From contig JADZBS010000003.1 in assembly GCA_020851975.1 (NCBI GenBank), positions 87,940 to 151,939 of the forward strand: a DNA stretch of 64,000 bases, read 5' to 3'. Each line of letters begins with the position of its first letter. Position 1 is the first letter of the stretch. The stretch is from Gammaproteobacteria bacterium (GTDB lineage Bacteria > Pseudomonadota > Gammaproteobacteria > Steroidobacterales > GCA-2729495). The notes beneath the pieces are model-generated. The model made no database searches and was not told the DNA's origin. It worked only from the letters and a program-made list of their open reading frames with translations. Of the stretch, positions 53,403-62,172 are shown piece after piece. Position numbers and translations under genes: made by a program.

Positions 53403-53418
53403 TGGCACGGGTCTTGCT
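53403..53418 (+). promoter_or_regulatory. sigma-54 promoter of the fliL operon
   Basis: TGGCACG-GGTC-TTGCT with GG at 53404-53405 and GC at 53416-53417. Predicted start at 53429, leader of 28 nt with AGGGG before the ATG. Confidence 0.9.
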
Positions 53419-53456
53419 GTAGTCCGGGTGGGTTTCCCCAACAGGGGTCGACGGAT

Positions 53457-54041
53457 ATGGCAACGGAAGAAGCGGAAGTCGCGCAAGCGACGCAGGCGCC
53501 CAAGGCGGGCAGTGGCCTGGTCAGGACCATCGGCCTGGCTGTCGGGCTGTTTTTCCTGGTGGTGGCGGCACAGTTCGTCACCGGCATCGTCGGCTGTCTG
53601 GTGCTGCCCGGGATGATGCCGGGTTGTACCGCGCATACCGAGGAAGCGGCCGGTTCCGAGGACGGCAAGCCGGGCAAGGGCAAGGACGCGAAGAAGAAGG
53701 AGGAGCCCAAGGCGCCACCGATCTATCACGCCTTCGACCCGCCGCTCGTGGTGAGCTTCCAGGAAGGCGGCACGATGCGCTTCCTGCAGGTCACGGTCGA
53801 GGTGATGGGTCGCGACGAGCACTCCATCAAGGGCGTGCAGACTCACATGCCCGTGATCCGGAACAACCTGCTGAACATCTTCAGCGGCAAGGGCTTCGCC
53901 GATCTCACCACCCGTGACGGCAAGGAAGCGTTGCGCAAGGAGTGCCTCACCGAGGTGCAGTCGATCCTCAAGGCCAACTCGACAGCCGAGGAAAAGCTCA
54001 GCGTCGAGGATCTCTACTTCACGAGCTTCGTGGTGCAGTAG
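53457..54041 (+). CDS. fliL: flagellar basal body-associated protein FliL
   Basis: An inner-membrane protein near the stators that supports motor torque. 194 residues: a short cytoplasmic start, one membrane helix (about 27-48, LAVGLFFLVVAAQFVTGIVG), a Lys/Glu linker rich in charged repeats (about 68-88, GKGKDAKKKEEPKAP) and the periplasmic stomatin-like domain (about 95-190). First gene of fliLMNOPQR-flhBAFG-fliA. Confidence 0.92.
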   Translation: MATEEAEVAQATQAPKAGSGLVRTIGLAVGLFFLVVAAQFVTGIVGCLVLPGMMPGCTAHTEEAAGSEDGKPGKGKDAKKKEEPKAPPIYHAFDPPLVVSFQEGGTMRFLQVTVEVMGRDEHSIKGVQTHMPVIRNNLLNIFSGKGFADLTTRDGKEALRKECLTEVQSILKANSTAEEKLSVEDLYFTSFVVQ

Positions 54042-54061
54042 CACCGCGCAGGCGCCCGGCG

Positions 54062-55054
54062 ATGGACCCTAAAGAAATCATTTCCGACGAGGAGTCGGCG
54101 GCACTGCGGGAAGCACCCGCCGCCGGTGATCCTGCCGGCACGGGCCTCACGCCTGCCGGCCAGGTGCAGGACCTGCACGCCGATCACTGGGAGCGCATCC
54201 TCGCCGACCGCGCCCCGGCACTCGAATCGATTGCCGAGCGCATGGTGAGCCTGCTCAAGGTCACCGGCCGACGTTTCTTCCGCACCCAGGTCGACGTCGT
54301 CGCCCACCCGGTACGCTCGGTGCGCTGGGGCGTGTACGCGCGCCAGCTTCCCGCCCCGACCAGCCTCAATGTGCTCGACGTGCGGCCCGCGGGTCTCAAG
54401 GGCGTGGTCACGCTCGGTGCCGATTTCGTCTTCACGCTCGTCGACGTCTTCTTCGGCGGCGACGGCAAGGGCGAGCGCAGCGAGGAACTCGTCGAGTTCA
54501 CGCCGATGGAACAGCGGCTGACGCGCAAGTTCGTCGACGCCCTGACCAGTGATCTCAAGCAGGCCTGGAAACCGTTCCTGGAACTCGACTTCGCCTGCGT
54601 CAAGTCCGAGACCAACCCGATCTTCGCCGCGGTGGCGGCCAGCGCCGAGACCGTCTCGGTGGCGCGCTTCGCCTTCATGATCGGCGAGCGCGAACATGCC
54701 TTCGAGGTCGTCCTGCCGGCCGCGCTGGTGGAGCCCCTGCGCAGCATGCGCGAAGCCGGCCAGACCGAGGCCACCGCCGGGACCGCGCAGAAGTGGCGCA
54801 ATCGCCTGCGCGAGGACATGCAGGAGGCCCGTGTCGGCCTGCGCGCGGTCCTCACCGGCAGTGCCATCAACCTGCGCGACATCGCGCTCGCCCGACCCGG
54901 TGACGTGATCCACACCGATCTGCCGGCCACCGTCGTGCTCTACGCCGGCGACCAGCCGCTGCTCGAGGGCACCTTCGGCGTCAGCCAGGGCCGCAACGCG
55001 ATCCGCATCAGCAAGCCCGTCAACCGCCGCATCCTGGGAGAGAAGCATGGATGA
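54062..55054 (+). CDS. fliM: flagellar motor switch protein FliM
   Basis: The C-ring protein that binds phospho-CheY. 330 residues: an N-terminal tail, the CheC-like middle domain (about 45-235) with HPVRSVRWGVYARQLPAPTS and VLVDVFFGGDG-type text (here TLVDVFFGGDGKGER), and the C-terminal SpoA domain (about 260-328). The CheY-binding tail, normally close to LSQAEIDALL, reads ISDEESAALR and has lost the Ile-Asp pair. It overlaps fliN by 8 bp. Confidence 0.93.
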   Translation: MDPKEIISDEESAALREAPAAGDPAGTGLTPAGQVQDLHADHWERILADRAPALESIAERMVSLLKVTGRRFFRTQVDVVAHPVRSVRWGVYARQLPAPTSLNVLDVRPAGLKGVVTLGADFVFTLVDVFFGGDGKGERSEELVEFTPMEQRLTRKFVDALTSDLKQAWKPFLELDFACVKSETNPIFAAVAASAETVSVARFAFMIGEREHAFEVVLPAALVEPLRSMREAGQTEATAGTAQKWRNRLREDMQEARVGLRAVLTGSAINLRDIALARPGDVIHTDLPATVVLYAGDQPLLEGTFGVSQGRNAIRISKPVNRRILGEKHG

Positions 55055-55427
55055 GCAGAAGACCAACCCGGCGCCCGGCGCACGCCCGGCCCCGGCCCGC
55101 GCCGGCGACGCCGGCTTTCGCGCCGCCTCCTTCCAACAGGTCAGCGAGAGTGGTGGCGGCCACGGCGACACCCACCCGAGCATCGACGTCATCCTCGACG
55201 TGCCGGTGACGCTGTCGCTCGAGGTCGGCCGCGCCCAGATCAGCGTCGGCAACCTGCTGCGCCTGTCGCAGGGCTCGGTCGTCGAACTCGACCGCGGCGC
55301 CGGCGAACCGCTCGACGTCCTCGTCAACGGCGCGCTGGTCGCGCACGGCGAGATCGTCGTGGTCAACGACAAGTTCGGCATCCGCCTGACCGACGTGGTC
55401 GCTCCCGCGGCGCGCCCGGCAGCCTGA
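55047..55427 (+). CDS. fliN: flagellar motor switch protein FliN
   Basis: A C-ring component that also docks FliH-FliI. 126 residues: a disordered Pro/Ala-rich lead (about 1-38) and the SpoA domain (about 45-120) with VILDVPVTLSLEVGRAQISV, LLRLSQGSVVELDRGAGEPL and VNDKFGIRLTDVV. Canonical. Confidence 0.95.
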   Translation: MDEQKTNPAPGARPAPARAGDAGFRAASFQQVSESGGGHGDTHPSIDVILDVPVTLSLEVGRAQISVGNLLRLSQGSVVELDRGAGEPLDVLVNGALVAHGEIVVVNDKFGIRLTDVVAPAARPAA

Positions 55428-55438
55428 GGAACCGTTTC

Positions 55439-55852
55439 ATGCATCGCCACGCACGCCGCGTGCTCGCTGCCATCCTGGCACTCACCGCCGTGCTCGCCAC
55501 GACGGCGGCCGTCGCCGCCCAGACGCCGACGCAGCCGGTGCCGGGTGCCGTCGACGCCGGCAGCCTGATCGGCCCGACGCTGCGCATGGTGGCGAGCCTC
55601 GCCGCCGTGCTCGCCGTTGTCGGCGCGCTGGCCTGGCTGGCACAGAAACTGCGCGGCAGCGGCCGCCTGCAGACCGGGCTGATCCAGGTGGTCAGCGGGG
55701 TCTCGCTCGGGGCACGTGAAAAGGTCGTGCTCCTGCGCGTCGGCCAGGAACAGGTGCTGGTGGGCGTGAGTCCCGCCGGCATGCGCGCCCTGCACGTGCT
55801 GCGGGAAGCGCCGTCACCGCCGTTCGACAGCTACCTGGAGGACAAGCCGTGA
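55439..55852 (+). CDS. fliO: flagellar biosynthetic protein FliO
   Basis: A membrane assembly factor for the FliP ring. 137 residues: a signal-like helix (about 8-28), a second membrane helix (about 50-66, MVASLAAVLAVVGALAWLAQ) and a cytoplasmic tail with VSLGAREKVVLLRVGQEQVLVG, which is the FliO signature. It overlaps fliP by 4 bp. Confidence 0.9.
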   Translation: MHRHARRVLAAILALTAVLATTAAVAAQTPTQPVPGAVDAGSLIGPTLRMVASLAAVLAVVGALAWLAQKLRGSGRLQTGLIQVVSGVSLGAREKVVLLRVGQEQVLVGVSPAGMRALHVLREAPSPPFDSYLEDKP

Positions 55853-56583
55853 GGCGGCTCGTCGTGCTCCTGCTCGCTGCCCTGCCGCTGCTCGCCATCG
55901 CCGAGCCGACGGTGCCGGCGCTCGAACTGGTCACGTCCAGCAGCGACGGCAAGACCTGGTCGGTGAGCCTGCAGGTCCTGCTGCTGATGACGGCGCTCAC
56001 GCTGCTGCCGTCGCTCGCCCTGGCGGCGACTTCCTTCACCCGCATCGTCATCGTGCTCGCCATCCTGCGCCAGGCGATCGGCATGCCGCAGACGCCGCCG
56101 AACCAGGTGCTGGTGGGGCTGGCGCTGTTCCTGTCCTTCTTCGTCATGGGTCCGGTGCTCGACGAGGTCTACGCCAACGGCGTGAAACCCTACATGGAGG
56201 GCACGATCCAGCTCGATGCCGCCGCCAGCGCCGCCGAGAAGCCGCTGCGTGCGTTCATGCTCGGCCAGGTCCGCGAACCCGATCTGGAGCTCTTCGCCGG
56301 CCTCGCCGGCCACGAGGAATACGCCACACCGGAGGCCGTGCCGATGTCGGTGCTGCTGCCGAGCTTCATGACCTCGGAGCTCAAGACGGCGTTCCAGATC
56401 GGCTTTCTCACCTTCATCCCGTTCCTGATCATCGATCTGGTCGTCTCCAGCGTGCTCATGTCCATGGGCATGATGATGCTCTCGCCAATGCTGATCTCCC
56501 TGCCCTTCAAGATCATGCTGTTCGTGCTGGTCGACGGCTGGAGCCTGGTCATGGGCACGCTCGCCGCGAGCTTCGCGACCTGA
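55849..56583 (+). CDS. fliP: flagellar export gate protein FliP
   Basis: The core of the export channel with FliQ and FliR. 244 residues. It starts at GTG, with a cleavable signal (about 1-18), then TM helices with LTLLPSLALAATSFTRIVIV, NQVLVGLALFLSFFVMGPV, the periplasmic loop and the C-terminal pair LIIDLVVSSVLMSMGMMML. Canonical length. Confidence 0.96.
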   Translation: MRRLVVLLLAALPLLAIAEPTVPALELVTSSSDGKTWSVSLQVLLLMTALTLLPSLALAATSFTRIVIVLAILRQAIGMPQTPPNQVLVGLALFLSFFVMGPVLDEVYANGVKPYMEGTIQLDAAASAAEKPLRAFMLGQVREPDLELFAGLAGHEEYATPEAVPMSVLLPSFMTSELKTAFQIGFLTFIPFLIIDLVVSSVLMSMGMMMLSPMLISLPFKIMLFVLVDGWSLVMGTLAASFAT

Positions 56584-56596
56584 AGGTCCCGCCACC

Positions 56597-56866
56597 ATGA
56601 CCCCGGAAATGGTCCTCACCATTGCGCGCGAGTCGCTCACCGTCACCGTGTTGCTGGCCACGCCACTGCTGCTGGCCGCGCTCGTCACCGGCGTGCTGGT
56701 GGGCGTGCTGCAGGCGGCCACACAGATCAACGAGATGACGCTCTCGTTCATTCCCAAGCTGCTGGCGCTGGTGGTGACCCTGCTCGCCACGGGCCCCTGG
56801 ATGCTGCAGCTCCTGACGGGCTACACGCGCATGCTGTTCCAGAACATCCCGACCATGCTCGGCTGA
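56597..56866 (+). CDS. fliQ: flagellar export gate protein FliQ
   Basis: A two-helix gate subunit. 89 residues: MTPEMVLTIARESLTV, LVTGVLVGVLQAATQINEMT and LSFIPKLLALVVTLLATGPW are all family hallmarks. Between fliP and fliR with short gaps. Confidence 0.95.
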   Translation: MTPEMVLTIARESLTVTVLLATPLLLAALVTGVLVGVLQAATQINEMTLSFIPKLLALVVTLLATGPWMLQLLTGYTRMLFQNIPTMLG

Positions 56867-56884
56867 GGCGCCGGGCCGTCCGCC

Positions 56885-57655
56885 ATGCTGACCCTCGCCG
56901 CCCTCGTCGACACGCTCTTTCACGTGCTGTGGGCAGCGCTGCGCGTCGGCGGCGTGGTGATGATCGCCCCGGTGCTCGGCGCGATGTTCGTGCCGAACCG
57001 CGTGCGACTGCTGATCACGCTGGTGCTTTCCTTCGCCATGCTGCCGGTGGCCGGGCCGCTGCCGTCGTACCCGCCACTGAGCGTTCCGGGCTTCCTCGCG
57101 GTGGCGCAGGAGCTGGTGGTGGGCATCACCATCGGCTTCATGCTCAAGGTTGCCATCGAGGCGGCCGTCCTCGCCGGCCAGATCGTCTCGAGCGGCACCG
57201 GGCTGTCCTTCGCCATGGTGGTCGACCCGCAGGTTGGCGGCATCCCGCTGCTCGGCCGTTTCTACCTGATCATCGCCACGCTGCTGCTGCTGGCCGGCAA
57301 CGCCCACCTGCAGCTGATCGAGATCCTGGCCGCGAGCTTCGGGCTGGTCCCGATCGGCGGCGGCGGGTTGAGCGTCGGCGGTGCGCGCCAGGTGGCCGAC
57401 TTCGCCGGCCTCATGTTCGTCGGTGCCCTGAAGCTCGCACTGCCCTCGGTGGCCGCCATGCTCATGGTCAACGTGGCTTTCGGCGTGATCAGCCGCGCGG
57501 CACCCACGCTCAACCTGTTCGCGGTCGGCTTCCCGATCACGCTGCTCATGGGCTTCCTGGTGATGCTCATGGACATCGGCGCCCACGGCAGCATCTGGGA
57601 GCAGCAGATCGCCGCCACCTTCGCCACCGTCAACCGCGTGCTCACCGGAGGCTGA
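56885..57655 (+). CDS. fliR: flagellar export gate protein FliR
   Basis: A gate subunit that docks FlhB. 256 residues, about six hydrophobic helices, with RVGGVMMIAPVLGAMFVPNR, LAVAQELVVGITIGFMLKVA and NLFAVGFPITLLMGFLVML typical of FliR. flhB begins at a GTG 1 bp after the stop. Confidence 0.95.
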   Translation: MLTLAALVDTLFHVLWAALRVGGVVMIAPVLGAMFVPNRVRLLITLVLSFAMLPVAGPLPSYPPLSVPGFLAVAQELVVGITIGFMLKVAIEAAVLAGQIVSSGTGLSFAMVVDPQVGGIPLLGRFYLIIATLLLLAGNAHLQLIEILAASFGLVPIGGGGLSVGGARQVADFAGLMFVGALKLALPSVAAMLMVNVAFGVISRAAPTLNLFAVGFPITLLMGFLVMLMDIGAHGSIWEQQIAATFATVNRVLTGG

Positions 57656-57656
57656 C

Positions 57657-58832
57657 GTGGCGGAGACCGACTTCCAGGAACGCACCGAACAGGCCACGCC
57701 GAAACGGCTCGAGGACGCACGTCGTCGCGGCCAGGTGGCCCGCTCGCGGGAACTGAACATCGCCGCCGTGCTGCTCGCCGGCGCCATGATGCTGGTGGCG
57801 GCGCGGCCCCAGTTCGGCGCGGCGATGGAGGATCTCGTGCGCCGCGGACTCGCCCCGGACCCGGCCGTACTCGATCACCCGCAGGCCATGACCACGGCTC
57901 TCGCCGACGCCGGTCTCGCCGCCCTGCTCGCCTTCGCGCCGCTGCTGGTGGTGCTGGCGCTGGCCGCGGTCGGCGGTGCGCTCGCCATCGGCGGCTGGGT
58001 CTTCAGCCCCGAGCACATCGCACCGAAGTGGAGCCGGCTCGACCCGGTGCAGGGCATGCGCCGGATCGTGAGCGTGCGTGGTCTGGTGGAGGTCGCCAAG
58101 GCGCTCGCCAAGGGCGCGCTGATCGGCGGCATGGCACTCGCCTACCTGCTGTGGGTCCAGAACAGCGTGGCGACGCTCGGCCTCGCGCCGCTGCGCACCG
58201 CCATGACAGACACCGGCACCATGATCGCCATGATGCTGGTGGTCTGCAGCTTCGGCATGCTCGTCGTCGCGCTCGCCGACGTGCCCTTCCAGGTCTGGTC
58301 GCACAACCGCGAGCTGCGCATGACGCGCCAGGAGATCCGCGAGGAGCTGAAGGAGACCGAGGGCCGTCCCGAGGTCCGCAGCCGCATCCGTGCCCTGCAG
58401 CAGCAGCTCGCCAGCCGGCGCATGCTGAAGGAAGTGCCGCGCGCCGACGTCGTCGTCACCAACCCGACGCACTTCGCGGTGGCCCTGCGTTACGACGAAC
58501 GGCGCATGCGCGCACCGGTCGTGGTGGCCAAGGGTGTGGACCATGTCGCCGCGCGCATCCGCGAGATCGCCGCCACCAATCGCGTGGCGCTGTTCGAGGC
58601 GCCGCTGCTCGCCCGCGCCCTGTACTGGACCACGCGCCTGAACCAGGAGATCCCCGGGCCGCTGTATCTCGCCGTGGCCCAGGTGCTGACCTATGTCTAT
58701 CGGCTGCGGGCAGCGATGCAGACCGGCGCCGCCTGGCCCGACCGCCCGACCGTCGAGGTCGACGCGACGCTCGCCGAACCGCGCCGCGGCCGCCGCCCGG
58801 ATGCTGACCGAGACCACGAGGAGTCCACATGA
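57657..58832 (+). CDS. flhB: flagellar export switch protein FlhB
   Basis: Controls the change from hook to filament export. 391 residues: four membrane helices within about 30-210 and a cytoplasmic domain that self-cleaves at NPTH (Asn269-Pro270). The N-terminus ETDFQERTEQATPKRLEDAR is canonical. GTG start. The tail after 360 is Arg/Pro-rich. It overlaps flhA by 4 bp. Confidence 0.96.
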   Translation: MAETDFQERTEQATPKRLEDARRRGQVARSRELNIAAVLLAGAMMLVAARPQFGAAMEDLVRRGLAPDPAVLDHPQAMTTALADAGLAALLAFAPLLVVLALAAVGGALAIGGWVFSPEHIAPKWSRLDPVQGMRRIVSVRGLVEVAKALAKGALIGGMALAYLLWVQNSVATLGLAPLRTAMTDTGTMIAMMLVVCSFGMLVVALADVPFQVWSHNRELRMTRQEIREELKETEGRPEVRSRIRALQQQLASRRMLKEVPRADVVVTNPTHFAVALRYDERRMRAPVVVAKGVDHVAARIREIAATNRVALFEAPLLARALYWTTRLNQEIPGPLYLAVAQVLTYVYRLRAAMQTGAAWPDRPTVEVDATLAEPRRGRRPDADRDHEEST

Positions 58833-60919
58833 CGCACACGAATGCCACGGGATCGGCAGCGCTCGCGCGCGGCCTCGGTGGCGTAGGCCTGCCGCTGCTG
58901 GTGCTGGCGATGCTGGCGATGGTGGTGCTGCCGCTGCCGCCGCTGCTGCTCGATGCCCTGTTCACCTTCAACATCGTGCTGTCGTTGATGGTGGTGCTCG
59001 CGGTCGTCTATGTCATGCGGCCACTCGACTTCGCCGTGTTTCCCACCGTGCTGCTGCTCGCGACCCTGCTGCGCCTCGCCCTGAACGTCGCCTCGACCCG
59101 CGTCGTGCTGCTGCACGGCCACACCGGCACCGATTCCGCCGGCCAGGTGATCGAGGCCTTCGGCGAGTTCGTCGTCGGCGGCAACTACGCCGTCGGCGTG
59201 GTCGTGTTCGCGATCCTCGTCATCATCAACTTCGTGGTGGTCACCAAGGGCGCCGGACGCGTCTCCGAGGTGAGCGCCCGCTTCACCCTCGACGCCCTGC
59301 CGGGCAAGCAGATGGCCATCGACGCCGATCTGAACGCCGGCATCATCACCCAGGAGGAAGCGGTCGGCAGACGCGCCGAGGTGCGCACGGAAGCCGACTT
59401 CTACGGCGCCATGGACGGCTCGAGCAAGTTCGTCCGCGGCGACGCCATCGCCGGGTTGCTGATCGTGTTCATCAACCTGCTGGGCGGCATCCTCATCGGC
59501 ACCCTGCAGCACGACCTCGGCCTGGCCGAGGCGGCACAGACCTACGCGTTGCTCACCATCGGCGACGGCCTGGTGGCGCAGATTCCCTCGCTGTTGCTGT
59601 CCACCGCCGTCGCCATCATCGTCACCCGCATGTCGCGGGCCGAGGACATGGGCCGCCAGCTCATGAACCAGCTCCTCGGCGACCCGCGCGTGCTGCGCGT
59701 GGTGGCCGCCCTGCTCGGCCTGCTCGGGCTGATCCCCGGCATGCCGAACCTCGCCTTTCTCACGGCTGCCGGCCTGTGCGCGGGCGCGGCCTGGTGGAGC
59801 GCACAGCAGGCTGCCGGGGCCGGCGAGGAGCCGGCGGCGCCGGCCACACCGGCACAGGTCGCAGCACCGGACACCGACGCATTGCGTGAGCTCTCCTGGG
59901 ACGATGTCGGCCAGGCCGATCCGGTCGCGCTCGACGTCGGCTACCGCCTCATCCCGCTCGTCGACCGCCAGCAGGATGGCGAGCTCATGCGCCGCATCAA
60001 GGGCGTGCGCCGGCGCCTGTCCGAGGAACTCGGCTTCCTCGTCGCGCCGGTGCGCATCCGCGACGACCTCGACCTGCCGCCGCAGGGCTACCGCATCAGC
60101 CTGCTCGGCACACCGGTCGCCCAGGGTGAGGTCCACGCCGAACGCGAACTCGCCATCAATCCGGGCCACATCGACACGCCGATCCAGGGCATCCCCACGC
60201 GCGATCCGGCCTTCAACCTGGAGGCTGTCTGGATCGATCCGGCGCAGCGCGACGAGGCGCAGGCGCGCGGCTACACGGTCGTGGACGTGCCGACGGTGAT
60301 CGCCACGCACCTGTCCAAGGTGGTGCAGGAGAACGCCCACGAGCTGCTCGGCCACCAGGAAGCTCAGCAACTGCTCGAACGGCTGGCGAAGAGCGCGCCG
60401 AAGCTCGTCGAGGAACTGACGCCGAAGACCCTGCCCCTCTCGGTCATCGTGCGCGTGCTCCAGGAGCTGCTGCGCGATCAGGTGGCCGTGACGAACATGC
60501 GCACCATCTGCCAGGTGCTCGCCGAGCACGGCCGCACCACGCAGGACCCCGAGACGCTCACCGGTCAGGTGCGCGCTGCCCTCGGCCGCGCCATCGTCCA
60601 GCGGCTCGGCAACCAGGCCGAGGAGCTGCCGGTCATCACGCTCGAGCCGCGGCTGGAACAGATCTTGCAGGATGCCCTCAAGGGCGGCAGCGAGGGCGGT
60701 ATCGAGCCCACGCTCGCCGAGCGGGTCCAGGGCCAGCTCGCGGCCACGACCCAGCGCCAGGAGATGGCCGGCCAACCGGCCGTGCTGCTGGTGTCCCCGG
60801 CGCTCCGGCCCTGGCTGGCGCGCTTCCTGCGCTTCGCGGTGCCCAGCCTGAAGGTGCTGGCCTACAACGAAGTGCCGGACAACCGGCGCGTCAAGCTGGT
60901 GGCGGCGGTCGGCGGCTGA
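58829..60919 (+). CDS. flhA: flagellar export apparatus protein FlhA
   Basis: Forms the nonameric cargo-docking ring. 696 residues: about eight TM helices (to about residue 330) with LLLATLLRLALNVASTRVVL and the FHIPEP-type loop TKGAGRVSEVSARFTLDALP, PGKQMAIDADLNAGII. The cytoplasmic domain (about 350-690) has LGYRLIPLVD-type text (here VGYRLIPLVDRQQDGEL). It overlaps the end of flhB. Confidence 0.97.
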   Translation: MTHTNATGSAALARGLGGVGLPLLVLAMLAMVVLPLPPLLLDALFTFNIVLSLMVVLAVVYVMRPLDFAVFPTVLLLATLLRLALNVASTRVVLLHGHTGTDSAGQVIEAFGEFVVGGNYAVGVVVFAILVIINFVVVTKGAGRVSEVSARFTLDALPGKQMAIDADLNAGIITQEEAVGRRAEVRTEADFYGAMDGSSKFVRGDAIAGLLIVFINLLGGILIGTLQHDLGLAEAAQTYALLTIGDGLVAQIPSLLLSTAVAIIVTRMSRAEDMGRQLMNQLLGDPRVLRVVAALLGLLGLIPGMPNLAFLTAAGLCAGAAWWSAQQAAGAGEEPAAPATPAQVAAPDTDALRELSWDDVGQADPVALDVGYRLIPLVDRQQDGELMRRIKGVRRRLSEELGFLVAPVRIRDDLDLPPQGYRISLLGTPVAQGEVHAERELAINPGHIDTPIQGIPTRDPAFNLEAVWIDPAQRDEAQARGYTVVDVPTVIATHLSKVVQENAHELLGHQEAQQLLERLAKSAPKLVEELTPKTLPLSVIVRVLQELLRDQVAVTNMRTICQVLAEHGRTTQDPETLTGQVRAALGRAIVQRLGNQAEELPVITLEPRLEQILQDALKGGSEGGIEPTLAERVQGQLAATTQRQEMAGQPAVLLVSPALRPWLARFLRFAVPSLKVLAYNEVPDNRRVKLVAAVGG

Positions 60920-60984
60920 CGGGATTTTGACGGTCCACCGGACTCGTGGCGGGTTCGGGGACCTGGCGAAGAAAGGAACGAGAC

Positions 60985-62172
60985 ATGAAGATCAGGCGCT
61001 TCGTCGCCGGGGATATCCGGGAGGCCATGCGGCAGGTCCGCGAGGCCCTCGGCCCCGACGCCGTGATCCTCGAGACCCAGCGCGTGGAGGGCGGCATCGA
61101 GCTGGCCGCCGCCATCGACTACCCGGAGCCGGCCCCGATGCCGGCAGCCGCTGCTGCGCCGGCCGTGCCACCGCCTGCCGCCGCAACCGGCGGGGGGGGC
61201 CTCCCCGCCCCGGTGACCGCACTCGCCGACGAGCGTGAATTCCGCCGGCTGCGCGAGGAGGTGCACTCGCTACGCGAACTGCTCGAGTCCCAACTCTCGC
61301 GCCTGGCCTGGAACGACAACGTGCGCCGCAACGCCGCCGCAACCGCGGCCATGCGCAATCTCTCCCGACTCGGCGTCACGCCGGATGTCGTGCGAGATGT
61401 GGTCGGGCGTCTCGGGACGGGCCTCGGCGAACGCTCGGTCTGGAGCGCTCCGCTCAAGGCCCTGGAACAGAGCATCCCGTTCGCCGAGGACGACCTCATC
61501 GCCGCCGGCGGCGTGTTCGCGGTCGTCGGACCGACGGGCGTGGGCAAGACCACGACCATCGCCAAGCTCGCCGCACGCTACGCGCTCACGGGTGCGCTGT
61601 CCGACATCGCGCTCGTCACCACCGACACGTTTCGCATCGGGGCGCGCGACCAGCTCGAAACCTTCGGCGAGATCCTCGGCACGCCGGTGTACCAGGCGGG
61701 CGACAGCGCACGCCTCGCCGAAGTGCTGCGCATGCTCGCCGGTCGCCGCCTGGTGCTGATCGACACCACCGGGATGGGCCAGCGCGACGTGCGCCTGGCG
61801 CGGCAACTGTCCTGGCTCGCCGGTGCGGACCCGCGCGTCAAGGTACTGCTCGCCCTTCCGGCACCGACGCAGACGGCCGCCCTGCAGGAAATTGTGGATG
61901 CGTTCATGGTGTCGCGCCCGTCGGCGTGCATCCTGACGAAGACGGACGAGGCCACGTCGCTCGGCGGGGCGATCTCGGCCCTGATCCGCAGCCGGCTGCC
62001 CCTGGCTTATGTCACCAACGGCCAGCGGGTGCCGGAGGACCTGCATTTCGCAAGACCCCGGCAGACCTGGCTGGTCAAGTCTGCGCTCGAACTCATGAGC
62101 CGCCAGGACCAGATGAACGAGGACGACATGGCCGAACAGTTTGCCGAGGTGCACGTCGATGCCTGTGCCTGA
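60985..62172 (+). CDS. flhF: flagellar SRP-like GTPase FlhF
   Basis: An SRP-type GTPase that places the flagellum at the pole. 395 residues: a B domain (1-about 45) starting MKIRRFVAGDIREAMRQVRE, a Pro/Ala linker (about 48-75), an N domain (about 85-170) and a G domain with GPTGVGKTT (182-190), DTFRIGARDQL, DTTGMGQRD and TKTDEATSLGG. ATG 60985 follows AAAGGAACG. It overlaps flhG by 14 bp. Confidence 0.95.
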   Translation: MKIRRFVAGDIREAMRQVREALGPDAVILETQRVEGGIELAAAIDYPEPAPMPAAAAAPAVPPPAAATGGGGLPAPVTALADEREFRRLREEVHSLRELLESQLSRLAWNDNVRRNAAATAAMRNLSRLGVTPDVVRDVVGRLGTGLGERSVWSAPLKALEQSIPFAEDDLIAAGGVFAVVGPTGVGKTTTIAKLAARYALTGALSDIALVTTDTFRIGARDQLETFGEILGTPVYQAGDSARLAEVLRMLAGRRLVLIDTTGMGQRDVRLARQLSWLAGADPRVKVLLALPAPTQTAALQEIVDAFMVSRPSACILTKTDEATSLGGAISALIRSRLPLAYVTNGQRVPEDLHFARPRQTWLVKSALELMSRQDQMNEDDMAEQFAEVHVDACA

